64,000 bases of DNA, from NCBI RefSeq assembly GCF_040548815.1, contig NZ_JBEPSM010000003.1, positions 248,001 to 312,000 of the forward strand, in the 5' to 3' direction. This document shows positions 54,816 through 64,000 of this stretch, piece by piece (positions within the stretch are counted from its first letter, which is position 1; each line of letters opens with the position of its first letter). Source of the DNA: Kaistia defluvii. Lineage in GTDB: Bacteria; Pseudomonadota; Alphaproteobacteria; Rhizobiales; Kaistiaceae. The notes below the pieces were generated by a model. The model searched no databases and was not told the origin of the DNA. It saw only the letters and a program-made list of their open reading frames with translations. The position numbers were made by a program, and so were the translations under genes.

Positions 54816-56066
54816 TCAGGCGGTCGGCGGCAGGCGGCCGGCGATCCAGTGCACCAGGCGGCGGGCGACCTCATCCTTCGGCAGCTGCGGCCAGCTTTCG
54901 ATCCCCTCCGGCGTCACCAGATGCACGGTGTTGGCGGCGCCGCCCATGACGTTATTCGCCGGCGAAACATCGTTGGCGACGATGATGTCGGCACCCTTGC
55001 GACCCAGCTTTTTCCGCGCATTTTCAAGCACATCGTCGGTCTCGGCGGCAAAGCCGACGACGAGGCCCGGCCGGCCATCCCGGCGGTGCGCGATGGTCGA
55101 GAGGATGTCGGGATTCTCGGTGACGTGCAGCGGCGGCACAATACCGCTGCCATCCTTCTTCAGCTTCGAGCCCGCCTCATGCGCCGGCCGCCAGTCGGCG
55201 ACGGCGGCGGCGAAGATGGCGATATCGGCGGGAAGCGCGATCTCGACGGCGGCGAGCATGTCGCGCGCCGTCTCGACCCGGCGGACCGAGACGCCCTCGG
55301 GGTCCGCCAATCCGACGGGTCCGGCGACCAGCGTCACGCGGGCACCGGCAGCGGCCGCCGCGGCCGCGATGGCAAAGCCCTGCTTGCCGGAGGAGCGATT
55401 GGCAATGTAGCGGACGGGATCGATCGGCTCGTGCGTTGGCCCCGCCGTCACCAGAACGTGCTTTCCCAACAAGGGCTTGGCGGTGGTGGTCGTGCCACTA
55501 TCGCCCGCCAGAAGCGCTTCGACGGCGGCGACGATGGCGAGCGGCTCGGACATCCGCCCGGTGCCGGCCTCGCCGCTCTCGGCCATCTCGCCGCGCTCGG
55601 GGCCGGCGAGCCGGATGCCGTCGGCGATCAGGGTCGCGATGTTGCGTTGGGTTGCGGGATGCGCCCACATGGCCGGGTTCATCGCCGGGGCGACGAGCAC
55701 CGGCAGCTTGGTCGCGAGCAGAATCGCGCTGGCGAGGTCGTCGGCATGGCCGCCCGCCATCTTGGCCAGCAGATCGGCGGTGGCGGGGGCGACGACGATC
55801 AGGTCGGCCTCGCGGGCCAGCCTTATATGGCCGACATCCTGCTCGGATTCCCGGTCGAACAGCTCGGTATAGACGGTGCCGCCGGCGAGCGCGCCGGCCG
55901 CGAGCGGCGTGATGAATTCCTGCGCGCCGCGCGTCATCACCACGCGGACCGTGGCGCCGCGCTCCTTGAGGCGGCGGATCAGGTCGAGGCTCTTATAGGC
56001 GGCGATGCCGCCGGCGATGACGAGCAGGATCCGCTTGTCCCGAAGCGTCGCGTCCGAATGCGCCAT
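54816..56066 (-). CDS. coaBC: Bifunctional phosphopantothenoylcysteine decarboxylase / phosphopantothenate-cysteine ligase
   Basis: CoaBC joins cysteine to phosphopantothenate and decarboxylates the product on the way to coenzyme A. The 416-residue protein has the flavin CoaC domain (residues about 8-185) with ILLVIAGGIAAYKSLDLIRR, the catalytic His in FDRESEQDVGHIRLAR and the APAMNPAMW motif. The CoaB domain has LVTAGPTHEPIDPVRYIANR and AAVADWRPAHEAGSKLKK, then VGFAAETDDV. Its stop is in frame with the DUF4105 gene. Confidence 0.96.
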   Translation of the reverse strand: MAHSDATLRDKRILLVIAGGIAAYKSLDLIRRLKERGATVRVVMTRGAQEFITPLAAGALAGGTVYTELFDRESEQDVGHIRLAREADLIVVAPATADLLAKMAGGHADDLASAILLATKLPVLVAPAMNPAMWAHPATQRNIATLIADGIRLAGPERGEMAESGEAGTGRMSEPLAIVAAVEALLAGDSGTTTTAKPLLGKHVLVTAGPTHEPIDPVRYIANRSSGKQGFAIAAAAAAAGARVTLVAGPVGLADPEGVSVRRVETARDMLAAVEIALPADIAIFAAAVADWRPAHEAGSKLKKDGSGIVPPLHVTENPDILSTIAHRRDGRPGLVVGFAAETDDVLENARKKLGRKGADIIVANDVSPANNVMGGAANTVHLVTPEGIESWPQLPKDEVARRLVHWIAGRLPPTA

Positions 56067-56111
56067 GATGCTTCCCCGCTGTCGTCTCCGCGCGGTGCGC
56101 GAAGGCCAGAG

Positions 56112-57686
56112 CTACGTGAACATATTCCAGGCGAGCAGCACAACCGCCACCCAGACGCCGATGGTCAGCCAGCGATTGCCCCGGCCCTCGGCCCGGCCGA
56201 TCGCCTCGACGGTTTCCGGCGAAAGGGTGATGCCGTCGCGGGTCGCGTCGCTCAATTGCGCGGCGATCCGGGCGCCATGCTGCAGCATGGTCGGCAGGCT
56301 GGTGACGGCGCGGCCGAGATCGGCGATGCCGGTGCCGGCTTGTTCAAGCTTGCCAAGTGGCCCGAGATTGCGCTCGATCCATTCGCGCACCACGGGCTCG
56401 GAAGCGTCCCACATGTCGAAGGTGGGGTCGAGCGAGCGGGCGACGCCCTCGACGACGACCATGGTCTTCTGCAGCATGAGAAGTTCCGGCCGCGTCTGCA
56501 TGTCGAACAGTTCGGTCACTTCGAACAGCAGCGTCAGCAGCTTGGCCATCGAGATGTCGCTGGCCGGCTGGCCGTGGATCGGCTCGCCAATGGCGCGCAG
56601 CGCCTGGGCGAAATCTTCCGGCGCGTGGCGGGCCGGCACGTAGCCAGCCTCCATGTGCACTTCGGCGATGCGCAGATAGTCGCGGCGGATGAAGCCGTAG
56701 AGAATCTCGGCGAGGAAGCGCCGCTCGGCCTGACCGAGCCGTCCCATGATGCCGAAATCGACCGCGACGACATCGCCGGCCGCATCGACGAACAGATTGC
56801 CCTGGTGCATGTCGGCATGGAAGAAGCCGTCGCGCATGGCGTGGCGCAGGAAAGCCTGCATCAGCCGTCGCGCGACCGCCTTGCGGTCATGGCCGGCCGC
56901 CTCGATGCCGGCGGGATCGGAAAGCTTGACGCCATCGATCCATTCCAATGTCAGCACGTCGCGCGCCGTGCGGGCCCAATCGACCTTGGGCACGCGAAAA
57001 CCGGGGTCGCCCTGGGTGCGCTCGGCCATTTCGGAAAGCGCCGCTGCTTCAAGGCGCAAATCCATCTCCATCGAGACGGAGCGCGCCAGCGTGTCGACCA
57101 CGGCGAGCGGCTTCAGCCGCTGCATGGCCGGATCGAGCCGCTCGACCAGATGGGCGCCGGCATAGAAGGTCTCGAGATCGCGACGGAAGCGGCTGCGCAC
57201 GCCGGGGCGCAGCACCTTGACGGCCACGGCGCGCAACGTGCCGTCGGCCTCGATCACGTCGGCCTTGTGCACCTGGGCGATGGAGGCGGCGGCGATCGGC
57301 GGCGAGAAATTGGCGAAGATCGCCTCGACCGGCTTGCCGAAATTCTTCTCGATGACGACACGCGCCGCCGGCTCGCCGAAGGGCTCGATCTCGTCACGGA
57401 GCCGTCCCAGCGCATCGGCGACATCCTCGCCGACGAAGTCGGGCCGGGTCGCCATGAACTGGCCGAGCTTCACATAGGAAGGGCCGAGCCTGTTGAGGGC
57501 GGCGGTGATCCGCTCGCCGCGATCGGCGACGAGCGCCGAGCGGCGCTCGACCAGCCGGCCGAGCCGGACGCCGAGGCGCGCGCCGGAGGGCAGATCATCG
57601 ATATCGACGAGGCTGAACGCGCCTTCGCGCGCCAGAACGAAACCGGCCGCGGCGAGGCGGAAAAGGGCGGCTATGCCGAGCGCCAT
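56112..57686 (-). CDS. ubiB: Ubiquinone biosynthesis protein UbiB (ABC1/ADCK kinase-like)
   Basis: This 524-residue protein of the UbiB/COQ8 family is needed for ubiquinone synthesis. The KxGQ motif LGPSYVKLGQFMATRPD and the altered kinase motifs AASIAQVHKA, VAVKVLRPGV, FHADMHQGNLFV and AVDFGIMGRLG are diagnostic. Two C-terminal hydrophobic helices anchor it in the membrane (the last is WLTIGVWVAVVLLAWNMF). It is 4 bp downstream of ubiE. Confidence 0.95.
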   Translation of the reverse strand: MALGIAALFRLAAAGFVLAREGAFSLVDIDDLPSGARLGVRLGRLVERRSALVADRGERITAALNRLGPSYVKLGQFMATRPDFVGEDVADALGRLRDEIEPFGEPAARVVIEKNFGKPVEAIFANFSPPIAAASIAQVHKADVIEADGTLRAVAVKVLRPGVRSRFRRDLETFYAGAHLVERLDPAMQRLKPLAVVDTLARSVSMEMDLRLEAAALSEMAERTQGDPGFRVPKVDWARTARDVLTLEWIDGVKLSDPAGIEAAGHDRKAVARRLMQAFLRHAMRDGFFHADMHQGNLFVDAAGDVVAVDFGIMGRLGQAERRFLAEILYGFIRRDYLRIAEVHMEAGYVPARHAPEDFAQALRAIGEPIHGQPASDISMAKLLTLLFEVTELFDMQTRPELLMLQKTMVVVEGVARSLDPTFDMWDASEPVVREWIERNLGPLGKLEQAGTGIADLGRAVTSLPTMLQHGARIAAQLSDATRDGITLSPETVEAIGRAEGRGNRWLTIGVWVAVVLLAWNMFT

Positions 57687-57690
57687 TGCG

Positions 57691-58470
57691 TCAGATTTTC
57701 CAGCCCGAGTGAATGGCGGCGATGCCGCCCGTCAGATTGCGATAGGAGACCTTGGTGAAACCGGCCTGGCGGATCATCTCGGCAAAGCGCTCCTGATGCG
57801 GGAAGCGGCGGATCGATTCGACCAGGTAGCGATAGCTCTCGCTGTCGCCGGCAACCGCCTTGCCCATCGCCGGAATGACGTTGAACGAATAGAAATTATA
57901 GACCTTGTCGAGGCCGGGCACGTCGACGTCGGAAAATTCCAGGCAGAGGAAGCGGCCGCCGGGCTTCAGAACCCGGTAGGCTTCCTTCAGTGCCTGGTCG
58001 ATGCGCGGTACGTTGCGGATGCCGAAGGCGATCGTATAGGCGTCGAAGCGGTTGCTCTCGAAGGGGAGTTCCTCGGCATTGCCCTCGACGAAGCTGACAT
58101 GGTCGGCGAGGCCGCGCTTTTGCGCGCGCTCGCGGCCGACTTCCAGCATCGAGCCGTTGATGTCGCAGACCGTCGCGGTCGCCGATTTCTGCGAGCGCTC
58201 GACGATGCGGAACGACACATCGCCGGTGCCGCCGGCGACATCCAGCACCTCGAACGGCCGGTTGCGCGGCGGCGTCAGCCACGACACCATCGCATCCTTC
58301 CAGATGCGGTGCAGGCCGGCCGACATCAGATCGTTCATCAGATCGTAGCGCGAGGCCACCTTGTGGAAGACGTCGTTGACCATGCCCTGCTTGGCATCGA
58401 CGTCGACATCGCGGAATCCGAAGGAGGCGCGGCCCTTTTCGGGCGTCTCGCTGCGAGATTCGGTCGCCAT
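57691..58470 (-). CDS. ubiE: Ubiquinone/menaquinone biosynthesis C-methyltransferase UbiE
   Basis: UbiE methylates the benzoquinone ring with SAM. The 259-residue enzyme has the SAM motif [16 protein letters not shown], and the family signatures [20 protein letters not shown] and [20 protein letters not shown]. The C-terminus ending [14 protein letters not shown] is almost invariant. It is followed by ubiB after 4 bp and divergent from mutM across 163 bp. Confidence 0.96.
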   Translation of the reverse strand: MATESRSETPEKGRASFGFRDVDVDAKQGMVNDVFHKVASRYDLMNDLMSAGLHRIWKDAMVSWLTPPRNRPFEVLDVAGGTGDVSFRIVERSQKSATATVCDINGSMLEVGRERAQKRGLADHVSFVEGNAEELPFESNRFDAYTIAFGIRNVPRIDQALKEAYRVLKPGGRFLCLEFSDVDVPGLDKVYNFYSFNVIPAMGKAVAGDSESYRYLVESIRRFPHQERFAEMIRQAGFTKVSYRNLTGGIAAIHSGWKI

Positions 58471-58633
58471 GGCGTCCCACTCCTTATATTACGCATGTGA
58501 GCCAGCGATCGCGGTGCGGGAAAGCCCGCGAATGCGGCGACCACCGCCCGATCTGGGAAAATCGAAGTCCTTGATACCTGATGCGCATCCAGCGCGCCAC
58601 GGCCCCCATACCCGCAGAGTTGACGCAGCCTAA

Positions 58634-59503
58634 ATGCCAGAACTTCCCGAGGTAGAAACCGTCCGCCAGGGCCTCGCCCCCGCCATGGAGGGCGCGGTGA
58701 TCGAACGGCTGGAGCAGCGCCGGCCCGACCTGCGCTTTCCCTTTCCGGAACGCTTCGCCGAAAGGCTGACAGGACGGCGGATCGAAGGGCTCGGCCGGCG
58801 CGCGAAATACCTGCTCGCCGATCTCGACGATGGCGCGGTGCTGATCATGCATCTCGGCATGTCGGGCTCGTTCCGGATCGAGGACGGTCCGGGCGCCGAT
58901 CCCGAGACACCGGGCGAATTCCATCATCCGCGCGGAAAAGCCGCCGCGCATGACCACGTCGTGTTCCATCTCTCGAACGGCAAGCGCGTCATCTATAATG
59001 ACCCGCGCCGCTTCGGCTTCATGGATCTGGTCGCCCGCGCGGAGATCGAGGCGGCCCGTCATCTCGTCGGCCTCGGCATCGAGCCGGTCGGCAATGCCTT
59101 CGATGGCAAGGCGCTGCACGCTTTGTTCCGGGGCAAGAAGACGCCGCTGAAGGCAGCCCTGCTCGACCAGCGGTTGATCGCCGGCCTCGGCAATATCTAT
59201 GTCTGCGAGGCGCTGCATATGTCCGGCCTGTCGCCGGAGAAGAGCGCGGGGTCGCTGACGGCCAAATCGGCGGAGCGGCTCGCCACCTCGATCCGCGAGG
59301 TCCTGGCCGCCGCCATCGCCGCCGGCGGCTCGTCGCTGCGCGATCATCGCCAGGCGAATGGCGAACTCGGCTATTTCCAGCATTCCTTCCGCGTCTATGA
59401 CCGCGAAGGCGAACCCTGCCCGACGCCCGGTTGTTCCGGCGTGATCGCCCGCAAGGTGCAGTCCGGCCGCTCCACCTTCTACTGCCCTGTCTGTCAGAAA
59501 TGA
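58634..59503 (+). CDS. mutM: Formamidopyrimidine-DNA glycosylase
   Basis: MutM excises 8-oxoguanine and other oxidised purines and nicks the abasic site. The mature N-terminus [13 protein letters not shown] with the catalytic Pro and Glu is intact. The helix-two-turn-helix region reads [24 protein letters not shown] in part ([14 protein letters not shown]), and the zinc finger has C-x4-C (CPTPGC) and CPVC at the C-terminus. The 289-residue length is normal for the family. Confidence 0.96.
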   Translation: MPELPEVETVRQGLAPAMEGAVIERLEQRRPDLRFPFPERFAERLTGRRIEGLGRRAKYLLADLDDGAVLIMHLGMSGSFRIEDGPGADPETPGEFHHPRGKAAAHDHVVFHLSNGKRVIYNDPRRFGFMDLVARAEIEAARHLVGLGIEPVGNAFDGKALHALFRGKKTPLKAALLDQRLIAGLGNIYVCEALHMSGLSPEKSAGSLTAKSAERLATSIREVLAAAIAAGGSSLRDHRQANGELGYFQHSFRVYDREGEPCPTPGCSGVIARKVQSGRSTFYCPVCQK

Positions 59504-59631
59504 GCCGGAACGGCGGCGGCGCCCGGCGCGCCGCTTGAATGCCGGGCCTGGGTCCGTTAGGCCTGCGGCACGGTCGCCCTGCTGATTTGCCCCTTCGCGG
59601 GAGGGCGGCCAGCCGAATGCGGGAGCGCGCC

Positions 59632-60435
59632 ATGTCGTCGAAGATCACGCCGTCCGAAGACGCGACCTACGAGACCGTCCTGGTCGAGACCCATGCCGGC
59701 GTCGGCCTGATCCGGCTGAACCGGCCAAAGGCGCTGAATGCGCTGAGCCGCCAGCTGATCGCCGACCTGAACGCGGCGCTCGATGCGTTCGAGGCGGATG
59801 ACGCCATCGGCGCCATCGTGCTGACCGGCTCGGAAAAAGCCTTCGCCGCCGGCGCCGATATCAAGGAGATGCAGGCGCTCGGCTATGTCGACGTCTTCCT
59901 GGATGATTTCGTCGCCCGCTGGGAACGCCTCGCGGCCGTCCGCAAGCCGGTCGTGGCGGCGGTGGCGGGCTTCGCGCTGGGTGGCGGCTGCGAACTGGCG
60001 CTCATGTGCGATCTTGTCATCGCGGCTGACAACGCGAAGTTCGGCCAGCCGGAGATCACGCTGGGCCTGATGCCCGGCGCCGGCGGCACCCAGCGTCTCG
60101 CCCGTTCGGTCGGCAAGGCCAAGACCATGGACATGGTGCTGACCGGCCGGATGATCGACGCGGCCGAGGCCGAGCGGATCGGCCTGGTGTCGCGCGTCGT
60201 GCCGGCCGCGGAACTGGTCGACCAGGCGATCGCCGCCGCGCAGAAGATTGCCGGCCTGTCGCGGCCGTCCGTGCTGATGGCCAAGGAGGCGGTCAACCGC
60301 GCCTTCGAAAGCCCGCTCGCCGAGGGCATCCGCACCGAGCGGCGGCTGTTCCATTCGCTGTTCGCGACCGAGGACGCGCGCGAGGGAATGGCGGCGTTCC
60401 TCGACAAGCGCCCCGCGGCGTTCCGCAACCGCTGA
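59632..60435 (+). CDS. Enoyl-CoA hydratase
   Basis: This 267-residue crotonase-fold enzyme hydrates trans-2-enoyl-CoA in beta-oxidation. The oxyanion-hole motif is [13 protein letters not shown] and the active-site segments are [13 protein letters not shown] (first Glu) and [20 protein letters not shown] (second Glu). The start at 59632 follows a GGGAG site 6 nt upstream; an in-frame ATG 31 codons earlier has no homology. It lies between mutM and rpsT as in many Hyphomicrobiales. Confidence 0.93.
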   Translation: MSSKITPSEDATYETVLVETHAGVGLIRLNRPKALNALSRQLIADLNAALDAFEADDAIGAIVLTGSEKAFAAGADIKEMQALGYVDVFLDDFVARWERLAAVRKPVVAAVAGFALGGGCELALMCDLVIAADNAKFGQPEITLGLMPGAGGTQRLARSVGKAKTMDMVLTGRMIDAAEAERIGLVSRVVPAAELVDQAIAAAQKIAGLSRPSVLMAKEAVNRAFESPLAEGIRTERRLFHSLFATEDAREGMAAFLDKRPAAFRNR

Positions 60436-60451
60436 ATCCTGCGCTTCCCGA

Positions 60452-60480
60452 TTGACGGCGCGCGGGCAGATGATTATAAG
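60452..60480 (+). promoter_or_regulatory. Sigma-70-type promoter of rpsT
   Basis: TTGACG (60452-60457), a 17-bp spacer and TATAAG (60475-60480) give a near-consensus housekeeping promoter 110 bp before the rpsT start. The leader contains GGTTCGT (60541-60547) and ACGAACC (60563-60569), able to pair as a 7-bp stem. Some ribosomal protein leaders bind their own product; that is only a possibility here. Confidence 0.75.
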
Positions 60481-60590
60481 CCGCCCATGAACCCGGGGCG
60501 GCCGCGAAGCTGCCTCTTCCGTTTAGCCTGAACTCCTCTGGGTTCGTGGCACGGAAAGTCCAACGAACCGCTTTTTCAGGAAGGCCCCTC

Positions 60591-60857
60591 ATGGCCAATA
60601 CGCCGTCCGCCAAGAAGGCGACCCGCAAGATTGCTCGCCGTGCCGAGGTCAACCGCAATCGCCGCAGCCGCATGCGCACGCATGTGCGCAAGGTTGAAGA
60701 GGCGATCGCGTCCGGCAACGCCGCCGCTGCCGCCGAGGCGCTCAAGAACGCCCAGCCGGAACTGATGCGCGCTGCCCAGAAGGGCGTGCTGCACAAGAAT
60801 ACCGCTTCCCGCAAGGTTTCGCGCCTCGCAGCGCGCGTGAAGGCGATTTCTGCCTGA
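60591..60857 (+). CDS. rpsT: 30S ribosomal protein S20
   Basis: S20 binds 16S rRNA in the small subunit. The 88-residue protein begins [20 protein letters not shown] and continues with [18 protein letters not shown], and ends with [19 protein letters not shown], all family hallmarks. It is very basic. The ATG at 60591 is favoured by a CAGGAAGG site; an in-frame ATG 15 codons earlier falls in the leader. It has its own promoter and terminator. Confidence 0.97.
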   Translation: MANTPSAKKATRKIARRAEVNRNRRSRMRTHVRKVEEAIASGNAAAAAEALKNAQPELMRAAQKGVLHKNTASRKVSRLAARVKAISA

Positions 60858-60882
60858 TCTGCAGACTTCTGGGGATTGACAA

Positions 60883-60908
60883 AAGCTCGGCTTCGGCCGG
60901 GCTTTTTT
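60883..60908 (+). terminator. Rho-independent terminator of rpsT
   Basis: AAGCTCGGC, tetraloop TTCG and GCCGGGCTT pair over 9 bp (one T-G), followed by TTTT. It starts 26 bp after the rpsT stop. Confidence 0.9.
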
Positions 60909-61518
60909 GTTATGCGGGTAAGTGTCTGCCCTGCCTCAGAAATGCCGTTATAGCCATTGCGGAAGCGCGGCAGGCCAGACTGCTTCGCATCATTTAGTGA
61001 GCAAAATCAAAGGCTTATCGGGCGGTCGGCATGGCCGTCATCGACTCGGCGGGATTCCAGTCGAGTCAAGGGCCGCGGGTCGAATATTTTTCGCCTGCTT
61101 CGGATCTTTTCTCCGGCCCCGCCGCCGCCATCTGAACCCTTTGAGTCGTAAGGGATTCGGACGGGCTGGAGGGGGGTATGGGGTGGGACCCAGGGGCTGC
61201 GGCGCCGGGGCGCGGGCGAATCTTGGCGTTGCGCCGTTGCGAGCCACCAACCCGCTGTGTATTTTCCCCTTCATGGACACGACAGCAAAAGTCGTCGTCC
61301 GCCGGAGGGGTGATCCGGCATTTATTCAAGCAGGCGTTTCTCGCCTCTGAGAGTTTAGGGGCGCTAAGGCAGTGAAATCGCGAACATTAAGTTTGCTCTA
61401 TATGTAGTGTTTTTGCGTATTTAACTGCTTCCGCGTTCTGGAAGAACCTCCACCACCCTGTATCAACGAGCGTTTTACATAGTGCGTGACCCGCCGGTCA
61501 TGTGCGTGAGGGGGCAGT
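60909..61518. other. 610-bp intergenic region upstream of the rhodanese-dnaA genes
   Basis: No credible gene is seen here. The right part, 61370-61435, is AT-rich (ATTAAGTTTGCTC, TGTAGTGTTTTTGCGTATTT) and probably holds the promoter of the rhodanese-dnaA genes. No TTATCCACA-type DnaA box was recognised by eye. In Hyphomicrobiales the origin is often elsewhere (near hemE), so calling this an origin is not supported. Confidence 0.5.
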
Positions 61519-61965
61519 ATGTCTCGTTCGCCTGCCGGCAGCTTCGCCGGCGACGTTTCGGCCGATGAGGCTTGGGAAGGTCTTTCCAGCGAGCCGCAAT
61601 CGATGCTCATCGATGTGCGGACCCGGGCCGAGTGGGCTTATGTCGGCATCGTCGACCTGAGCGCCATCGGCAAGGAGACGCTGCTGGTGGAGTGGCAGAG
61701 CTACCCGACGATGGCGGTCAACGCCGACTTCGCCGAGGTGCTCGCGGCCGAACTGGACCGACGCGGCGTCGGTCGCGAGACGGCCTTGTATTTTCTGTGC
61801 CGGTCCGGCGCGCGCAGCCTCGCGGCAGCGAACGCTCTGGCCGATGCCGGTTTCGACCGGTGCTTCAACATTGCCGGCGGCTTTGAAGGGCCGCTGGACG
61901 AGGGCCGACATCGTGGTTCCGTGGATGGCTGGAAAGCCGCGGGACTGCCTTGGGTCCAATCATGA
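61519..61965 (+). CDS. Rhodanese-like domain protein upstream of dnaA
   Basis: This 148-residue protein is a single rhodanese domain with MLIDVRTRAEWAYVGIVDLS and the active loop FLCRSGARSLAAANAL, so the persulfide-carrying Cys is present. The unusual 15-residue segment GKETLLVEWQSYPTM replaces the typical HIPGA region, as in a rhodanese subgroup next to dnaA in Hyphomicrobiales. Physiological role unknown. A GTGAGGGGGC site precedes the ATG; dnaA follows after 31 bp. Confidence 0.88.
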   Translation: MSRSPAGSFAGDVSADEAWEGLSSEPQSMLIDVRTRAEWAYVGIVDLSAIGKETLLVEWQSYPTMAVNADFAEVLAAELDRRGVGRETALYFLCRSGARSLAAANALADAGFDRCFNIAGGFEGPLDEGRHRGSVDGWKAAGLPWVQS

Positions 61966-61996
61966 TTAGATGCCAATCGTTACGAGAGGGGCTCAG

Positions 61997-63517
61997 ATGC
62001 GCGACGACAGGACTGGCGAATTCGGATCGGGGGCTTCGGCCTTGCGGGCTATCGCCGTCGACGAGGTTCAGCCGATGAGCGGGCGTGCCGATGCGGTGCT
62101 GTGGGAGCGCGTCAAGACGCGGCTCCGGACGGAACTGGGCGAGGACGTCTTCTCCAGCTGGTTTGCGCGTGTTGAGTTCGAAGGCGCCGATGGCGCATCC
62201 GTCAACCTTTCGGTGCCGACCCGGTTTCTGAAATCCTGGATCCAGGCGCATTATTTCGACAAGCTGCTCGGTCTCTGGGCGGCGGAAGTCGACAGCGTCC
62301 GCCGGGTCGAGCTGATCGTGCGCGGCGCCGTCCGGGCGCGCGCTCCCGCCAAGGTCGACAAGCCGGCCGTGGCGAGCGTCGCCGCCAATCCGACGCCGAC
62401 CTTCATTCCCGCAGCCAGTGCTGCCCCGGTCCTGATGCAGGCAAGCCCCGCCCGCATCGAGGCCGATGGCGCCGGCTCGCCGGTCGATCCGCGCTTCACC
62501 TTCGAGACCTTCTGCGAGGGCGGCGCCAACCGCGTTGCCTATGCCGCCGCCCGCGCCGTCGCCGAGACGCCGGCCGGCCGGCCGACGCCCTATAACCCGC
62601 TTTACCTTCACGCCGGTGTCGGCCGCGGCAAGACGCATCTGCTGCATGCCGTCGCCCAGGCGGCGCGCCGCGCCGATCCGAGCCGCAAGGTCGTCTACCT
62701 GACCGCCGAGCACTTCATGTTCCGCTTCGTAGCGGCGCTGAAGAACCAGTCGGCGATCGCCTTCAAGGAAAACCTGCGCGATATCGATCTGCTGCTGATC
62801 GACGATCTGCAGTTCCTGCAGGGCAAGTCGGTGCAGCAGGAGTTCTGCCACATGCTGAATGCGCTGATCGACGGCGCGCGCCAGGTGGTGGTGGCGGCGG
62901 ACCGTCCCGCGGCCGAGCTGGAGACGCTGGACGAGCGCGTTCGCTCGCGCCTTCGCGGCGGCGTCGCCTTCGAGATCGGCTCGCCGGATCTGGATCTGCG
63001 CCGCGATATACTGAAGTCACGCTATGCGATCGCGCAGTCGCAGAATCCGGGCGTCGACGTTCCCGAGACGGTCATCGAATATGTCGCCCAGTCGGTCGTC
63101 TCGAACGGCCGCGACCTGGAAGGCGCGCTGAACCGCCTCGTGGCGCAGTGGCAGTTCACCAACCAGCCGGTGACGATGAATTCGGCCGAGATCACGCTTC
63201 GCGATCTCGTCGGCGCCTCCGAGCCGCGCCGGGTCAAGATCGAGGACATCCAGAAGGTCGTCTCGCGCCACTACAACGTGTCGAAGGCCGACCTGCTCTC
63301 GAGCCGCCGCACCCGCACCATCGTGCGTCCTCGTCAAATCGCTATGTATTTGTCCAAGACGCTGACCCCGCGCTCGCTGCCGGAAATCGGCCGCCGCTTC
63401 GGAGGTCGCGACCACACCACGGTGCTGCACGCCGTGCGCAAGGTCGAGGAGATGATGCAGGGAGACCAGCATCTGAAGGAAGAGATCGAGTTGCTGAAGC
63501 GCATGATCGACGAATAG
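61997..63517 (+). CDS. dnaA: Chromosomal replication initiator protein DnaA
   Basis: DnaA binds and opens the origin. The 506-residue protein has domain I ([20 protein letters not shown]), a linker rich in Ala and Pro, the AAA+ domain with Walker [11 protein letters not shown] (about residue 207) and Walker [14 protein letters not shown], and domain IV with the DnaA-box-binding signature [16 protein letters not shown]. The ATG at 61997 has an AGAGGGG site 5 nt upstream and is preferred to the in-frame ATG at 61970. dnaN follows after a terminator and a 201-bp gap. Confidence 0.97.
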   Translation: MRDDRTGEFGSGASALRAIAVDEVQPMSGRADAVLWERVKTRLRTELGEDVFSSWFARVEFEGADGASVNLSVPTRFLKSWIQAHYFDKLLGLWAAEVDSVRRVELIVRGAVRARAPAKVDKPAVASVAANPTPTFIPAASAAPVLMQASPARIEADGAGSPVDPRFTFETFCEGGANRVAYAAARAVAETPAGRPTPYNPLYLHAGVGRGKTHLLHAVAQAARRADPSRKVVYLTAEHFMFRFVAALKNQSAIAFKENLRDIDLLLIDDLQFLQGKSVQQEFCHMLNALIDGARQVVVAADRPAAELETLDERVRSRLRGGVAFEIGSPDLDLRRDILKSRYAIAQSQNPGVDVPETVIEYVAQSVVSNGRDLEGALNRLVAQWQFTNQPVTMNSAEITLRDLVGASEPRRVKIEDIQKVVSRHYNVSKADLLSSRRTRTIVRPRQIAMYLSKTLTPRSLPEIGRRFGGRDHTTVLHAVRKVEEMMQGDQHLKEEIELLKRMIDE

Positions 63518-63531
63518 TCGGTCTGCCTAGG

Positions 63532-63562
63532 GGCCGGCGGGATCTCCGCCGGCCTTTTCTTA
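63532..63562 (+). terminator. Rho-independent terminator after dnaA
   Basis: GGCCGGCGG, loop GATCT and CCGCCGGCC form a 9-bp stem followed by TTTTCTTA. It starts 15 bp after the dnaA stop, so dnaN probably has its own promoter. Confidence 0.85.
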
Positions 63563-63718
63563 TTCCGGCCTTCCGCGTCGCCCCCGGCCGATTGTCGAGG
63601 GGGCCTTGCGTTCCGGGCTCGAACAAGCCAATTTCCACGGTCCGTACCGGACGCTCTGTCCGCCTTATGTCGGTGCCGCGCCATCTGCGCGGCTTTTCTA
63701 TCAAGGTTCCTGCGTTTC

Positions 63719-64000
63719 ATGAGAGCGACCCTCGAGCGATCCAACCTCCTGAAGTCCCTCAACCACGTTCATCGCGTGGTCGAACGGCGGAACACGATCC
63801 CGATCCTCTCCAACGTCCTGCTCCGCGCCTCTGGCTCGGAACTGACGCTGAAGGCGACCGATCTCGATCTCGAGATCCTGGAAACCATTGCCGCCGATGT
63901 CGGCCGCCCGGGCGCGACCACCGTGCCAGCGCATATGCTCTATGACATCGTGCGCAAGCTGCCGGACGGCTCGGAAGTGGTGCTGGAGACGTCGGCCGAT
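63719..64000 (+). CDS. dnaN: DNA polymerase III beta subunit (sliding clamp), 5' part
   Basis: The clamp encircles DNA and tethers the replicase. The first 94 codons are in the window: MRATLERSNLLKSLNHVHRV, then VERRNTIPILSNVLLRA and LKATDLDLEILETI, which are the conserved N-terminal motifs. The gene continues beyond 64000. The ATG at 63719 gives the standard start of the family. Confidence 0.96.
   Translation, partial: MRATLERSNLLKSLNHVHRVVERRNTIPILSNVLLRASGSELTLKATDLDLEILETIAADVGRPGATTVPAHMLYDIVRKLPDGSEVVLETSAD

Noticed and set aside
60909..61518. Considered as the chromosomal origin because dnaA is next to it.
   Set aside because: No DnaA-box cluster was recognised, and in this order the origin is often distant from dnaA.

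Overview
The window is GC-rich chromosomal DNA of an alphaproteobacterium, most likely of the order Hyphomicrobiales (Rhizobiales). The signs are the rpsT - rhodanese - dnaA - dnaN block at the right end, the fabA-fabB-fabI set, a RegB/RegA (ActS/ActR) redox pair, a HemP/HmuTUV haem system and families such as DUF2852, DUF3597 and DUF4105. No phage, integron, CRISPR array, tRNA or rRNA is visible. The genus is not decided; a Kaistia-like organism is possible but is only a guess.

Layout, left to right. 1-1.9 kb: divergent methionine-salvage genes mtnA (cut by the window edge) and mtnC. 2.3-8.2 kb: a minus-strand block with an FGGY-type sugar kinase, a ribose-type ABC importer and a dienelactone-hydrolase-like enzyme. 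8.3-14.3 kb: haem acquisition (hmuV, hmuU, hmuT, hemP) divergent from a TonB-dependent receptor and a haem-degrading monooxygenase; the divergent promoter region carries iron-regulator-like sites. 14.3-25 kb: polA, a class A penicillin-binding protein, a J-domain protein and small conserved genes. 25-29 kb: intracellular PHA depolymerase divergent from the redox two-component pair. 29.7-32.4 kb: fabA-fabB-fabI for unsaturated fatty acid synthesis. 32.5-37.7 kb: a GIY-YIG gene bracketed by perfect inverted repeats, hrpB, a DUF2442 gene, and mgsA-glk. 38-45.8 kb: a nucleoside uptake and salvage operon (BMP-type ABC importer, cdd, punA, deoA). 45.7-48 kb: YCII, DUF899 and CDF transporter genes. 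48-50.7 kb: a sulfide/persulfide module (TauE-like exporter, YgaP-like rhodanese, BigR-like sensor, divergent persulfide dioxygenase). 50.8-60.4 kb: SDR, cysK, dut, DUF4105, coaBC, ubiB, ubiE, mutM and enoyl-CoA hydratase. 60.5-64 kb: rpsT, rhodanese, dnaA and the start of dnaN.

The most unusual feature is a set of dispersed palindromic repeats (called R1-R4 here) that recur in the intergenic gaps. R1 occurs as inverted pairs. One pair is an exact 26-bp inverted repeat flanking a small GIY-YIG nuclease gene, suggesting a nuclease-linked mobile palindrome. One R3 copy lies in frame inside an ABC ATPase gene and adds about 45 residues. Other points of note are a PHA depolymerase fused to a histone-H1-like tail and a helix-hairpin-helix domain, a perfect 13-bp hairpin that hides the ribosome binding site of a sugar-binding protein gene, overlapping tandem operators at the BigR-type promoter, and a DUF4105 gene with no normal start codon for its expected membrane anchor. 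All functional calls come from reading translated sequence and motifs; no database search was run.
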